A stretch of 64,000 nucleotides of DNA, taken from contig CACYRK010000002.1 of assembly GCA_902776835.1 (NCBI GenBank), forward strand, positions 124,001 through 188,000, in the 5' to 3' direction. Positions 44,579 to 52,453 of this stretch are shown here, piece after piece. Source of the DNA: an uncultured Bacteroidales bacterium. GTDB lineage: Bacteria; Bacteroidota; Bacteroidia; Bacteroidales; Muribaculaceae. Each line of letters starts with the position of its first letter. Positions within the stretch are counted from its first letter, which is position 1. A program made the position numbers and the translations under genes. The notes under the pieces are model-generated. The model was not told the origin of the DNA. It was given only the letters and a program-made list of their open reading frames with translations, and did not search any database.

Positions 44579-45424
44579 TTATCCTTGGTTGTAAAACATC
44601 AATATCAAGTAGATGAGTACTGCGGGGGCCACCATGAGAAGGCTGTCGACGCGGTCGAGGATTCCGCCGTGTCCGGGCATCAGTTTGCCTGAGTCCTTCA
44701 CACCGGCGGTGCGCTTGAAGAGCGACTCCACCAGGTCGCCAAAAGTGGCGGCTATCGACACTACCACGCTAAGCCCCACCCACAAAGTGAGGTCGGGCAC
44801 CTGATAGATGTCGTTGAACCACTTGTCGATGGCAAATGCTGCTCCAATGCATGCGAGCAGTCCACCAAAGAAGCCTTCCCACGACTTCTTGGGTGAGATG
44901 CGCTGGAACAGGCGATGCCGGCCAAGTGCCACGCCCACCAAGAACGCCCCGGTGTCGTTAATCCAGATAAAGGTAAACAAGGCCAGCAGCATGCGCGGTG
45001 CCGTGATTGTGGCTATGACATTGAGCAAGCCAATGGGCACGGCAACATAGCACACTGCAAATAGCGACCGCTGAATGCTCGTGAGAGCGTTAAGTTGCGG
45101 GCGGTAAAGTTGCAAGATAAGGCGCAACACAATGTAGACACAAGGTGGAAGCAGCCACAAGTGGTGCTTTACTGCCGGGTCGCCTTCGAGATAAAAAGCG
45201 AAAAACACCGCCACGCCACCAAGCATGTCGAGCAACATGATGAGCCACGAGGCGGGCTCGCCTGTGTCGGTCATGTCGTTAATCTCTTTGATTCCCAGCA
45301 CGATGATAGCCGAGAATACAATCCAATAAGTGATAGGGGAGTGGTCGAGCAACAGCAGCGACAGCACAATCAGGGCAACGTAGACGCTGCCCGAGGCCAC
45401 GCGAGTTAATATATTCTTAATCAT
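44579..45424 (-). CDS. cdsA: Phosphatidate cytidylyltransferase CdsA
   Basis: A 281-residue polytopic inner-membrane enzyme that makes CDP-diacylglycerol from phosphatidate and CTP, the branch point of phospholipid synthesis. The signature is clear: SPKKSWEGFFGG near residue 180 and GDLVESLFKRTAGVKDSG near 229, with LPGHGG-like MPGHGGILDRVDS following. About seven hydrophobic helices cover the chain. Length is normal. It is the first gene of a four-gene minus-strand run; a TAAATTTG box lies upstream at 45444-45451. Confidence 0.95.
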   Translation of the reverse strand: MIKNILTRVASGSVYVALIVLSLLLLDHSPITYWIVFSAIIVLGIKEINDMTDTGEPASWLIMLLDMLGGVAVFFAFYLEGDPAVKHHLWLLPPCVYIVLRLILQLYRPQLNALTSIQRSLFAVCYVAVPIGLLNVIATITAPRMLLALFTFIWINDTGAFLVGVALGRHRLFQRISPKKSWEGFFGGLLACIGAAFAIDKWFNDIYQVPDLTLWVGLSVVVSIAATFGDLVESLFKRTAGVKDSGKLMPGHGGILDRVDSLLMVAPAVLIYLILMFYNQG

Positions 45425-45443
45425 ATCGTAACTATTGTCACTG

Positions 45444-45451
45444 CAAATTTA
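45444..45451 (-). promoter_or_regulatory. -7 box of the cdsA run
   Basis: TAAATTTG on the minus strand, 20 bases before the cdsA ATG. No good TTTG was found at the expected -33 distance, so only the -7 box is claimed. The rest of 45452-45638 shows no gene. Confidence 0.5.
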
Positions 45452-45638
45452 CGGCAATTTTTTGGATTATCCCACTTCCGGCGCAAGTATTTTCTCAAGG
45501 CATCGTGCCTACGTGGCTGCTGTGTGATCAGCATCAGGCGCTGTCCCCGCTGGTTGGCGCGATAAATGGGGCTGAGGCATAGCCTGCCAACCTCGCGGCA
45601 CGCCAGAGCCACCATGGGCCACGCTCAGTGCATTAATT

Positions 45639-45842
45639 TCAAGAGTGCTTGTGGCGGGTGATGAGGTGGTCGATGAGGGCGTAGAGGGCTGTGGGGATGG
45701 CTGCAAACACCACGTTGACCAACAGGTTGCTGCCCTCGGGGTCGTCGTGCGGCAACAGCCGGCACCACGCCACACGCAACGTGAGCACCACCACGAATAC
45801 GATGGCGGCGCGCAACCACAAGTGTTCCTTGATGTGTTTCAT
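45639..45842 (-). CDS. Small two-helix membrane protein
   Basis: A 67-residue protein with hydrophobic segments at about 11-27 and 42-60 and positively charged ends, predicted to span the inner membrane twice. Its ATG overlaps the stop of the upstream gene (ATGA, 45839-45842), indicating coupled translation. No family recognised. Confidence 0.55.
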   Translation of the reverse strand: MKHIKEHLWLRAAIVFVVVLTLRVAWCRLLPHDDPEGSNLLVNVVFAAIPTALYALIDHLITRHKHS

Positions 45843-46966
45843 TCTTTGTTATAATCGGCGTTGAGAACTTTCACAAAGCGCACTTGGCTGCGGTAGACGG
45901 GAAATTTCATGGCCAGGATGATGCCGTTCTCGATGGTGGCATACACGTCGCGGTCGATGAGTGTGCGGTTGCAGTCGACCCACACTGCCTCGTAATTGTC
46001 GATAAACGCTGTGCTGGTGAGGTGGCCTTTGCGCATACCTGTTTGCCACAGCGAGCGCTTAACCTGCGCACCGTCGATATAGATGATGTCGTAGCCGTCG
46101 TCAGTGGCTACCAGTGCCAGCGTATAGCGTCCGCCCAGACGCATCACCGTGTCGTCGAGATCGCGGTCTTGATATTTCCAATAGCCCTCCAAGGGGTCGT
46201 TGCTGTTGGCAAAATACTCGTTGAGCGAGTCGAGGGTCCACTGGGTCGACAAGTCGACCGCTGCATTGCTGTCGTATTTCACCACCGAGCGTTCCACGGC
46301 CACTTCGGCACCAGCACCCACCACAATGCCGGCATGCACCGGCCCTGCAGGAAGTGTGCGTGGAAGGTCGAAAACGGTGTTGGGCTGATGTCGGCCTATT
46401 TTCACTACCGTGCGGTCGTCTTCAAGCGCGACCACGATGGTGTTGAAGTCGGTGTAGAGATCCACATCGTCGGTGAGCACGGTGGTGGCTATGGTGTCGG
46501 TGACTGAGGCGGTGATGTGAAGCACACGTGCGGTGAGTTCGCGGCGGTCGTTAATGTCGTCGTTAGGTGCGGTGTTGTCGCAGCAAAGCACTAACTCCCA
46601 TCGCTCGGTGGCCGTCACATCCCAGGCCACACCCCAGATTGGATGCTCGATGCGCTTCGAGCCGTCGGCAGCGGTCACGCGGTAACTTTTTCGCTCGGCG
46701 TTGTGGCGGTTGGCCAGGCGTGCCGTGTAGCGATAGTTTGGCGAGGCAATGGCAGTGGTGTCGAGCCAAGTGATGCCTGGCCCAGCAGTATTGCATGCTA
46801 TGACCAGGCAGTCGCCGTTAATGCCGTAGGTGTCGGCGGCCGCAATGTGTGGTGGTTGCGACATCAACGAGGCAAATCCGTTGGCGGCAATGCTGTAGCG
46901 TGTCACCGCATGAGCCGAGACGATTGCCGCAACAGCAAATAGAGCAAATAAGGTAATGCGTTTCAT
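45839..46966 (-). CDS. Hypothetical exported protein
   Basis: A 375-residue protein with a signal peptide (MKRITLFALFAVAAIVSAHA). The start at 46966 is chosen to begin the signal; the frame runs 24 codons further up into poor leader sequence. The body is strand-rich; WKYQDRDLDDTVMRLGGRY near 270 and similar segments suggest a carbohydrate-binding or lectin-like beta-sandwich, but I cannot name a family. The small membrane protein follows in an overlapping arrangement. It is divergent from the LysE-type gene. Confidence 0.6.
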   Translation of the reverse strand: MKRITLFALFAVAAIVSAHAVTRYSIAANGFASLMSQPPHIAAADTYGINGDCLVIACNTAGPGITWLDTTAIASPNYRYTARLANRHNAERKSYRVTAADGSKRIEHPIWGVAWDVTATERWELVLCCDNTAPNDDINDRRELTARVLHITASVTDTIATTVLTDDVDLYTDFNTIVVALEDDRTVVKIGRHQPNTVFDLPRTLPAGPVHAGIVVGAGAEVAVERSVVKYDSNAAVDLSTQWTLDSLNEYFANSNDPLEGYWKYQDRDLDDTVMRLGGRYTLALVATDDGYDIIYIDGAQVKRSLWQTGMRKGHLTSTAFIDNYEAVWVDCNRTLIDRDVYATIENGIILAMKFPVYRSQVRFVKVLNADYNKE

Positions 46967-47017
46967 GCTCTTACATTTTTTGTCATGCAAAATTAGCATT
47001 TTTCCGGAGAATTTTTG

Positions 47018-47025
47018 TAATTTTG
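47018..47025 (+). promoter_or_regulatory. -7 box of the LysE-type gene
   Basis: TAATTTTG, 24 bases upstream of the TTG start at 47050. A clear -33 box is not visible. Confidence 0.5.
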
Positions 47026-47049
47026 CAGAGTTTTTCAAGAAAATAAACT

Positions 47050-47706
47050 TTGGAAATTATTATTTCTTTAATTATAGGGTGCATTTCGATTGGCATAATC
47101 CTCTCGGCACCCATGGGACCAATAGGCATATTATGCGTACAGCGGACCTTGAACAAGGGCCGCTTGGCAGGACTGCATACTGGCGTAGGCGCGTCGCTGA
47201 GCGACCTGTTCTATTGCTTGCTGGCAGGTATGGGTATGTCGATTATTACCGACTTTATTGCTACCAATGTCGATCTGTTGCAGGTGGTGGGTAGCATCAT
47301 CCTGATTGTTTACGCTATCTACATGATTGTTCACAACCCCGTGAGCAAGGTGAAAAAAGACGTGCCTGAGGTAAACGACAAGTGGCGTGAGATTCTGTCG
47401 GGCTTCCTGCTCACGCTCTCTAACCCGCTGATTATCCTGCTGATTTTCCCGCTTTTTGCCCGATTCGGTTTCCCGCTGCCCGAGCATCATTGGTATCACA
47501 TCATCTTAGGTTATGCCCTGATTGTGTGCGGTGCCATGCTGTGGTGGTATGCCATTACATATATTGTCGACAAGGTGCGTTCTCGCTTTAATATCAATAG
47601 TATGTGGACCATCAACCGCATCATGGGCTCAATCCTGCTGCTGGTTTCGCTCTATGGTCTTGGCACTGGATTGTGGAGACTGCTCGTAACCTATCACGTG
47701 ATTTAA
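47050..47706 (+). CDS. LysE-family amino-acid exporter, TTG start
   Basis: A 218-residue inner-membrane protein with about six helices. The N-terminal ILSAPMGPIGILCVQRTLNKG segment, with P-x-G-P near residue 21, is the LysE/RhtB signature; such proteins export amino acids or related solutes. The only start that keeps the first helix is TTG at 47050: an in-frame stop lies 6 bases upstream and the next ATG (47112) is after the first helix. The following gene begins 13 bases downstream. Confidence 0.82.
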   Translation: MEIIISLIIGCISIGIILSAPMGPIGILCVQRTLNKGRLAGLHTGVGASLSDLFYCLLAGMGMSIITDFIATNVDLLQVVGSIILIVYAIYMIVHNPVSKVKKDVPEVNDKWREILSGFLLTLSNPLIILLIFPLFARFGFPLPEHHWYHIILGYALIVCGAMLWWYAITYIVDKVRSRFNINSMWTINRIMGSILLLVSLYGLGTGLWRLLVTYHVI

Positions 47707-47719
47707 CGCGCCCCACGCT

Positions 47720-48367
47720 ATGGACCGCTCACTCATTATTACCTATATGCCCGGCCTCGAGACGATGACGCTCGACGAGGCCAGCGACCTTGTGCTTCGT
47801 GCCTCAGCGCCGCACCCCATCGACTGCGTGTGCTGGCCCGACGTGACGTCGTATGCCCCGCTGACAGCGTTTGCCATCGCTCGCTCCGACAGCGCGCTTT
47901 ACATCCGCTTCGACGTCAAGGATATGGGGTTGCGTGCCGTGGTCGACAGCGACCTGGGCCCCGTGGCGCAGGACAGTTGCGTGGAGTTCTTCGTGCAGGT
48001 GCCCGGCAGCGACGAGTATTGGAACTTTGAGTTCAACTGCATTGGCATGCTCAATGCCAGTCATCGTGTGGAGCGCGACAAACCCACCCGCCTCACGGCT
48101 GAGCAGTTGGCGAGCGTCGAGCGCCTCAGCACGCTTGGCACACAGCCTTTTGCCGAGCGTGAAGGCATGCACGAATGGACGCTGACAGTAAAATTGCCGC
48201 TTGCGCTTCTGGGCCTCGACAGTAACAATCTGCCTGAGCAGTTGCGTGGCAACTTCTACAAGTGCGGCAGCGCAACCGCACATCCCCACTATCTGGCATG
48301 GAACGAAGTCGACGGCGACACCCCCAACTTCCATCGCCCCGACTGCTTCGGCACTCTGTGGTTTTGA
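47720..48367 (+). CDS. Carbohydrate-binding (CBM9/DOMON-like) protein, probably cytoplasmic
   Basis: A 215-residue protein without a signal peptide. The order of segments SALYIRFDVKD near 53, SCVEFFVQVPGSDEYWNFEFNC near 84-105 (split by a loop), HEWTLTVKLPLALLG near 153 and FHRPDCFGTLWF at the end matches the CBM9-like family found as stand-alone proteins in Bacteroidetes. A sugar or cell-surface ligand is inferred from the fold only. It follows the LysE-type gene by 13 bases. Confidence 0.72.
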   Translation: MDRSLIITYMPGLETMTLDEASDLVLRASAPHPIDCVCWPDVTSYAPLTAFAIARSDSALYIRFDVKDMGLRAVVDSDLGPVAQDSCVEFFVQVPGSDEYWNFEFNCIGMLNASHRVERDKPTRLTAEQLASVERLSTLGTQPFAEREGMHEWTLTVKLPLALLGLDSNNLPEQLRGNFYKCGSATAHPHYLAWNEVDGDTPNFHRPDCFGTLWF

Positions 48368-48936
48368 TCCAATACACATTTTAAATGCATAATCCACATT
48401 TTATGGGCTGTTGTCATTGTTATGGCGACAGTTTTCTTTGTTCTGTTTTCCGTCATTGAGGACAGGTGTCGGGGTAAAAAAATAATCCTCGGCTCACGCC
48501 GGGGATTGCTTAACTAATTAACCTTCTAATACCATTAACATAAACCTTTGAAAGTGCGCAGCCGCCTCTCGGCGCCTGGAATTTCATAACCTTAAAAACT
48601 AATATTACTATGAAAACCGATGCAAATATATACACATTTATTGGAATGGCAATGGCTTTGCCAAAAAAAGTGAGCATATTTAACATTTTTTGTGCAAACT
48701 GGGTGTATTTTGTGGTGATTTTAAACGAAAGTAATCAAAAATTTGATAGAATATTGCGCAATATGTCAATCCGCTTACATGCCAATCGTGAAATGCGGCA
48801 AATATACGATAAATAATTATGGATTTAACGCCCATAGCGATACTCTCAGCCACGATATGGGAGTGCGGATATTTATGATTTTGTGATAATGTTTATAGCG
48901 ACTACAGAACCCATAGCGTTTGCAGCATCTATAGTG
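48368..48936. other. 569-base gap with hairpin, no credible gene
   Basis: The left part contains a 10-bp hairpin (48484-48493 with 48498-48507) that on the minus strand is followed by a T-run. The middle has a possible 68-codon frame (48610-48816) starting MKTDANIYTF, AT-rich and without homology I know; I do not call it a gene. The right part has several scattered copies of CCATAGCG/TATAGCG. Nothing else supported. Confidence 0.5.
48474..48507 (-). terminator. Minus-strand terminator in the 48.4-48.9 kb gap
   Basis: A 10-bp stem with one wobble and a TCAC loop, followed on the minus strand by ATTTTTTTA. It would stop transcription coming leftward, for example from the HsdR-N gene 430 bases away. 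Confidence 0.6.
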
Positions 48937-49395
48937 CTATTCTTTGGTGAGTGAGGGGTAGGGCGGTATCTCACTCAGAAAGGCATAGGTGCCCGTGGCG
49001 TAGTCGATGTGGCAGCAGTAGTGCTTGAGGCCGTTGCTCACCATCAGGTAACTGGCGTGAAGCACCATGTTGTAGCGCACAATCTGATCGAAGGTGCGCT
49101 GCGTGATTGCCACCGACGGCGCCTTGTACTCCACGATGACCAGCGGCCGGCCGTGCGGATCGGCCACAACGGTGTCGCAACGACGCTTGATGCCGTTCTG
49201 CGTAAGGCTGATTTCATTGCCCATCAGCGCCACGGGATATTGCTTGTCGTTAATGAGGAACTCGACGAAATACTGGCGCACCCACTCCTCAGGGGTAAGT
49301 GCGACAAAACGCTTGCGCAGACGGTCGAACACCATCGTGCTGCCGTCGCTCTTGCGGCGCGTGCGTAGCGGATATGGCGGCAAATTAAGTTGCAT
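48937..49395 (-). CDS. HsdR N-terminal-like (HSDR_N_2) nuclease-fold protein
   Basis: A 152-residue protein matching the N-terminal nuclease-like domain of type I restriction subunit R, found free-standing next to holA in Bacteroidetes. It contains ALTPEEWVRQYFVEFLI near 32, KRRCDTVVAD near 70-80 and the PD-(D/E)xK-type LVIVEYKAPS near 85-94 (Asp, then E-Y-K). No helicase or specificity subunits are nearby, so it is not a complete restriction system. Role unknown; a DNA-processing function is inferred from fold and neighbour. Confidence 0.82.
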   Translation of the reverse strand: MQLNLPPYPLRTRRKSDGSTMVFDRLRKRFVALTPEEWVRQYFVEFLINDKQYPVALMGNEISLTQNGIKRRCDTVVADPHGRPLVIVEYKAPSVAITQRTFDQIVRYNMVLHASYLMVSNGLKHYCCHIDYATGTYAFLSEIPPYPSLTKE

Positions 49396-49441
49396 ATTAT
49401 TTGAAAAATAGCGCTAGGCAGGCGACGAAATGGGCGAAAAA

Positions 49442-49473
49442 TTTGCATTTCATCGCGCCTTGTGCTAACTTTG
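49442..49473 (+). promoter_or_regulatory. Promoter of holA
   Basis: TTTG at 49442-49445, 20 bases, TAACTTTG at 49466-49473: a perfect match to the Bacteroidetes consensus, 43 bases before the ATG. Confidence 0.78.
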
Positions 49474-49516
49474 CGGTGGCGAATTTACTCATTATTTTTT
49501 AAATCGCAGTTATTTT

Positions 49517-50569
49517 ATGGCCGCAAAACGTGAAAATGTGACGTATTTCTCACTTCGCGCCGAGGTGCTGAAGGGCGAGTTCCGCCCAATTTATGTGCTT
49601 CAGGGCGAGGAGCCTTATTATATCGACCAACTCAGCGACCTGATCGTGGAGAAAGCCCTCGATGACAGCGAGCGTGACTTCAACCTGAACATTTACTACG
49701 GCAACGAGGCTGATGTGCGCGAGGTGATTGCCACCTGTCTGCAGTATCCGGCGTTTGCCCAGCGTCGCGTGGTGGTGCTTCGTGAGGCACAGTTGGTGCC
49801 CAAGCAATTGGGCAGCCACAAGAAAGACCTGGAACTCTTCAAGAACTATGCCGAGAAGCCACTCGGGACTACAGTGCTCGTGATTTGCCACAAAGGCGGC
49901 GCAATGGCCGCAAAGCCGTTTATCGACCAGTTGAAAGCCAGCAAAAGTGGCGTGGTGCTCGACTCGGCAAAGGTGCGCAAGGGGCGCGACCTGCAGGCGG
50001 TGATCAACAACTATGCCACTATGGTGGGTTGCAACATCGACGCCAAGTCGACCTCGATGCTTGCCGACAGCATCGGCAACGACCTGTCGCGGCTCTTTGG
50101 CGAACTCGACAAGTTGCGCATCATCGTGGGCGACACGATGAAGATCACCCCCGACATCATCGAGAAGAACATCGGCATCAGCAAGGACTTTAATAACTTT
50201 GAGTTGATCGACGCTCTGGTGGCGAAGAATCCGCTTAAAGTGTACCGCATCATTGAGTACTTTGAGAAGAATCCCAAAAATAACCCCGTGAACGTGACCA
50301 TCTCGCAGTTGTTCTCGTTTTACTCCTCGCTGTTGCTCTATGTCACGGCCAAGAATCGCGACCAGCGTTCGCTGATGGACGCTGTGGGAGCCCGCGAAAC
50401 GTGGCAGATGCGAAAATATGAGGACGCGTCGCGCAACTACAGCAAGCGTGCCTGCGTCAACATCATCACCTTTATCCGCGAGTGCGACACCAAGACCAAA
50501 GGCATCGGTTCACGCCAGGAACAATATGCGCTACTGAGCGAACTCATCTACAAAATCCTGCACGCATAA
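49517..50569 (+). CDS. holA: DNA polymerase III delta subunit HolA
   Basis: A 350-residue clamp-loader subunit that opens the beta clamp. Family hallmarks are RPIYVLQGEEPYYIDQL near 23, the VVVLREAQ segment near 87, and NPLKVYRIIEYFEKNPKNNPV near 234. The C-terminal helical collar domain is present and length is normal. It is divergent from the HsdR-N gene and has its own promoter. Confidence 0.9.
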   Translation: MAAKRENVTYFSLRAEVLKGEFRPIYVLQGEEPYYIDQLSDLIVEKALDDSERDFNLNIYYGNEADVREVIATCLQYPAFAQRRVVVLREAQLVPKQLGSHKKDLELFKNYAEKPLGTTVLVICHKGGAMAAKPFIDQLKASKSGVVLDSAKVRKGRDLQAVINNYATMVGCNIDAKSTSMLADSIGNDLSRLFGELDKLRIIVGDTMKITPDIIEKNIGISKDFNNFELIDALVAKNPLKVYRIIEYFEKNPKNNPVNVTISQLFSFYSSLLLYVTAKNRDQRSLMDAVGARETWQMRKYEDASRNYSKRACVNIITFIRECDTKTKGIGSRQEQYALLSELIYKILHA

Positions 50570-50588
50570 CCGACGGATAAAATTTTAA

Positions 50589-51047
50589 ACCACAAATTAA
50601 ACAAATTAATACAAATGATTAGCGGATAATTTATTAACACGAATTTACCATGAATTGGCCATTAATTATCTGACTATAAAATAATTATCAAAGAAGATTT
50701 ATGGATAATTTATGGATAATTCATGTTTAAAATAACCACGATGGGAGTGCGCCTAACGGCGCAGAACCACGAAGTGCTCACGACCGACCAATGGCGCGAG
50801 CCGAATGCAGAGTAAGAACTTGTTCTTGCTATGCAGAGGCGAAGCCCATTGATGCTGAAAGAACGGAGCCCGTAGGGCAAGCGAAGCGCAGTAAATCTTT
50901 CAAAATCTGTTCCAAAATCTAACAAAATAATCTTTTCTTTCAAAGTGAGATTTTGTTTCAATTTTGTTCGATTTCTCGCGAAGCGACTCCTTTCAGACAT
51001 TAATCATCACTCGGCTATCGGCCTGTTTAATTTGTTTAATTTGTGGT
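50589..51047. repeat. 459-bp noncoding element with perfect 21-bp inverted ends
   Basis: The 21 bases at 50589-50609 are the exact reverse complement of 51027-51047. Between them lies no credible gene: the 96-codon minus-strand frame 50710-51000 is low-quality. Within it, CTGAAAG near 50860 and CTTTCAG near 50991 bound a second, imperfect inverted region rich in AAAATCT/AGATTTT. It also contains one copy of the 70-bp repeat described at 50649. It fills most of the 653-base gap between holA and the dockerin-like gene. Confidence 0.75.
50649..50728. repeat. Dispersed repeat, copy A
   Basis: An AT-rich block starting CATGAATT and ending TTCATGTTT. It recurs at 52260-52328 in the same orientation with most bases conserved; copy A carries an extra internal repeat of TATGGATAATT. 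The two copies bracket the dockerin-like gene 51223-52152. Confidence 0.75.
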
Positions 51048-51127
51048 CCAATTCACGCAGAAACGCGCCCTATTTAGTTAATTAATCTTAAAAATGGGGG
51101 GGGTAAACAGTTTTTACGTAAAACATG

Positions 51128-51135
51128 TAACTTTG
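51128..51135 (+). promoter_or_regulatory. -7 box of the 51223 gene
   Basis: TAACTTTG 87 bases before the ATG. The upstream -33 match is weak. A run of eight G lies at about 51097-51104 just upstream. Confidence 0.5.
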
Positions 51136-51222
51136 CGACAGTTTACAAAGGGTCATGGTAAGGTTAAAAGGGTTCTTCCTTTTCCATGATTCAAAAACAG
51201 AATTGAACCCAGCCCAAAAACT

Positions 51223-52152
51223 ATGAAAGTAAAGAGTTTATTATTGATTTTGGCGATGGCTTGCAGCTTTGCAGCCAGCGCCTACGTGCCGTTGGTGCGC
51301 GAAGGCGTGAAATGGGTGTACTTTTATTATTACGATTTAGGCCCGGACTATGATAAAGAGTTTAAATGTGAGTATTCACTTGAGGTAAATGGTGATTCCG
51401 TGATTAATGGGGTCACGTATAAAAAAGTATACTCTCAGTGGCTTAAGGTCAGCAAGGATGAAGATGCACCTAACTATGGTTCTGATAAACCTGAACTACG
51501 CGCTTTGGTTAGGGAGAATGATAAAGTCGTTTATATTCATTTGGTTACCGAAGAAGACATTTGGTATTACGAAGAATTGATGGACCGATATGGCTGTATC
51601 GCCATGGTTGCAGGTCCTGCGCCAGACGAATGGGTGCTATATGATTTCAACGACATTAACCGCACATTCTCCAACCTTCCTACGCAAGACCTCTATGGAT
51701 TTGACGACTGTCTAAATAATCCTGAATTTACTTATTCAGAGACGATTCAGTTGCAAGGTGAATCAGCAAAAAAATATGTTGGAAGTGATTTCCCGGCTAA
51801 GTATATCATTGAAGGTCTTGGCTATGTAAATATGTATGATGGAGATTGGTTGTACACGGTGGCCGATCTTTTTCAACCGTGCTTGACAGGATGGCCTCAG
51901 TGGTCTTATGAACTCTCATATCTTGCTGATGCCGACGGCAACGTGTTGTTTAAAGGTCCGGCCTATACCAGAATGTGCGACAACAATAATGACGGTAAGG
52001 TTGACGGCAACGACCTAAACAGATTAATCAACTTCGTGCTTAATGGTGACAACCCATGGGAGTCTTACCCATACAGATACGACGCAAATGGCGATGCGGC
52101 GGTCGATGGGGCTGACATCAACGAGGTAATCAATTTTATCTTAAACAATTAA
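51223..52152 (+). CDS. Secreted protein with dockerin-like C-terminus
   Basis: A 309-residue protein with a signal peptide (VKSLLLILAMACSFAASA). The middle part (about 20-245) is a mixed domain I do not recognise; VPLVREGVKWVYFYY near 22 recalls exported Bacteroidales proteins of unknown role. The last 60 residues contain two calcium-loop repeats: DNNNDGKVDGNDLNRLINF near 255 and DANGDAAVDGADINEVINF near 288, as in the two proteins at 7467 and 9466. Its coding part is more AT-rich than guaB. A 70-bp direct repeat lies on each side. Confidence 0.78.
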   Translation: MKVKSLLLILAMACSFAASAYVPLVREGVKWVYFYYYDLGPDYDKEFKCEYSLEVNGDSVINGVTYKKVYSQWLKVSKDEDAPNYGSDKPELRALVRENDKVVYIHLVTEEDIWYYEELMDRYGCIAMVAGPAPDEWVLYDFNDINRTFSNLPTQDLYGFDDCLNNPEFTYSETIQLQGESAKKYVGSDFPAKYIIEGLGYVNMYDGDWLYTVADLFQPCLTGWPQWSYELSYLADADGNVLFKGPAYTRMCDNNNDGKVDGNDLNRLINFVLNGDNPWESYPYRYDANGDAAVDGADINEVINFILNN

Positions 52153-52175
52153 TTAGTAAATAAATATAATTCAAG

Positions 52176-52210
52176 GCGGGTGCCCCCACTACCGGGCATC
52201 CGCTAATTTT
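52176..52210 (+). terminator. Terminator after the dockerin-like gene
   Basis: A 10-bp stem with one wobble (52176-52185 with 52194-52203), an 8-base loop, then TAATTTTAT. Confidence 0.7.
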
Positions 52211-52259
52211 ATACGTAAATTTAGCAAGTGATTCGCTGGTTCTTATTTAAGCGAATAAT

Positions 52260-52328
52260 CATGAATTAACCATTAATTATTTGATTATAAAATAATTGTC
52301 AGAAGAGATTCATGGATGATTCATGTTT
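52260..52328. repeat. Dispersed repeat, copy B
   Basis: The second copy of the AT-rich block at 50649-50728, same orientation, about 1.6 kb downstream. It lies between the terminator of the dockerin-like gene and the guaB promoter. The rest of the 301-base gap holds only these elements. Confidence 0.75.
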
Positions 52329-52383
52329 CTTCTCATTTTAAATCTCTGCTCTAATTAGTGTTTATAAAAAAGTAAAAATTAAT

Positions 52384-52414
52384 TTTGTCGTTCACTGGTT
52401 TTTGAGTAACTTTG
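52384..52414 (+). promoter_or_regulatory. Promoter of guaB
   Basis: TTTG at 52384-52387, 19 bases, TAACTTTG at 52407-52414, a perfect consensus match 40 bases before the ATG. Confidence 0.8.
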
Positions 52415-52453
52415 CACGCAATAAATGCGAAACACCTTATAACAGTTTGAATT

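Noticed and set aside
48610-48816. 68-codon plus-strand frame starting MKTDANIYTF
   Set aside because: AT-rich, no ribosome site or known motif, and runs through hairpin-rich noncoding sequence; kept only as a remark.
48937-49395. Part of a type I restriction system
   Set aside because: Only the nuclease-like N-terminal domain is present; there are no helicase, methylase or specificity genes nearby.
50710-51000. 96-codon minus-strand frame between holA and the dockerin-like gene
   Set aside because: It lies within a noncoding element with inverted repeats; low-complexity translation and no promoter.
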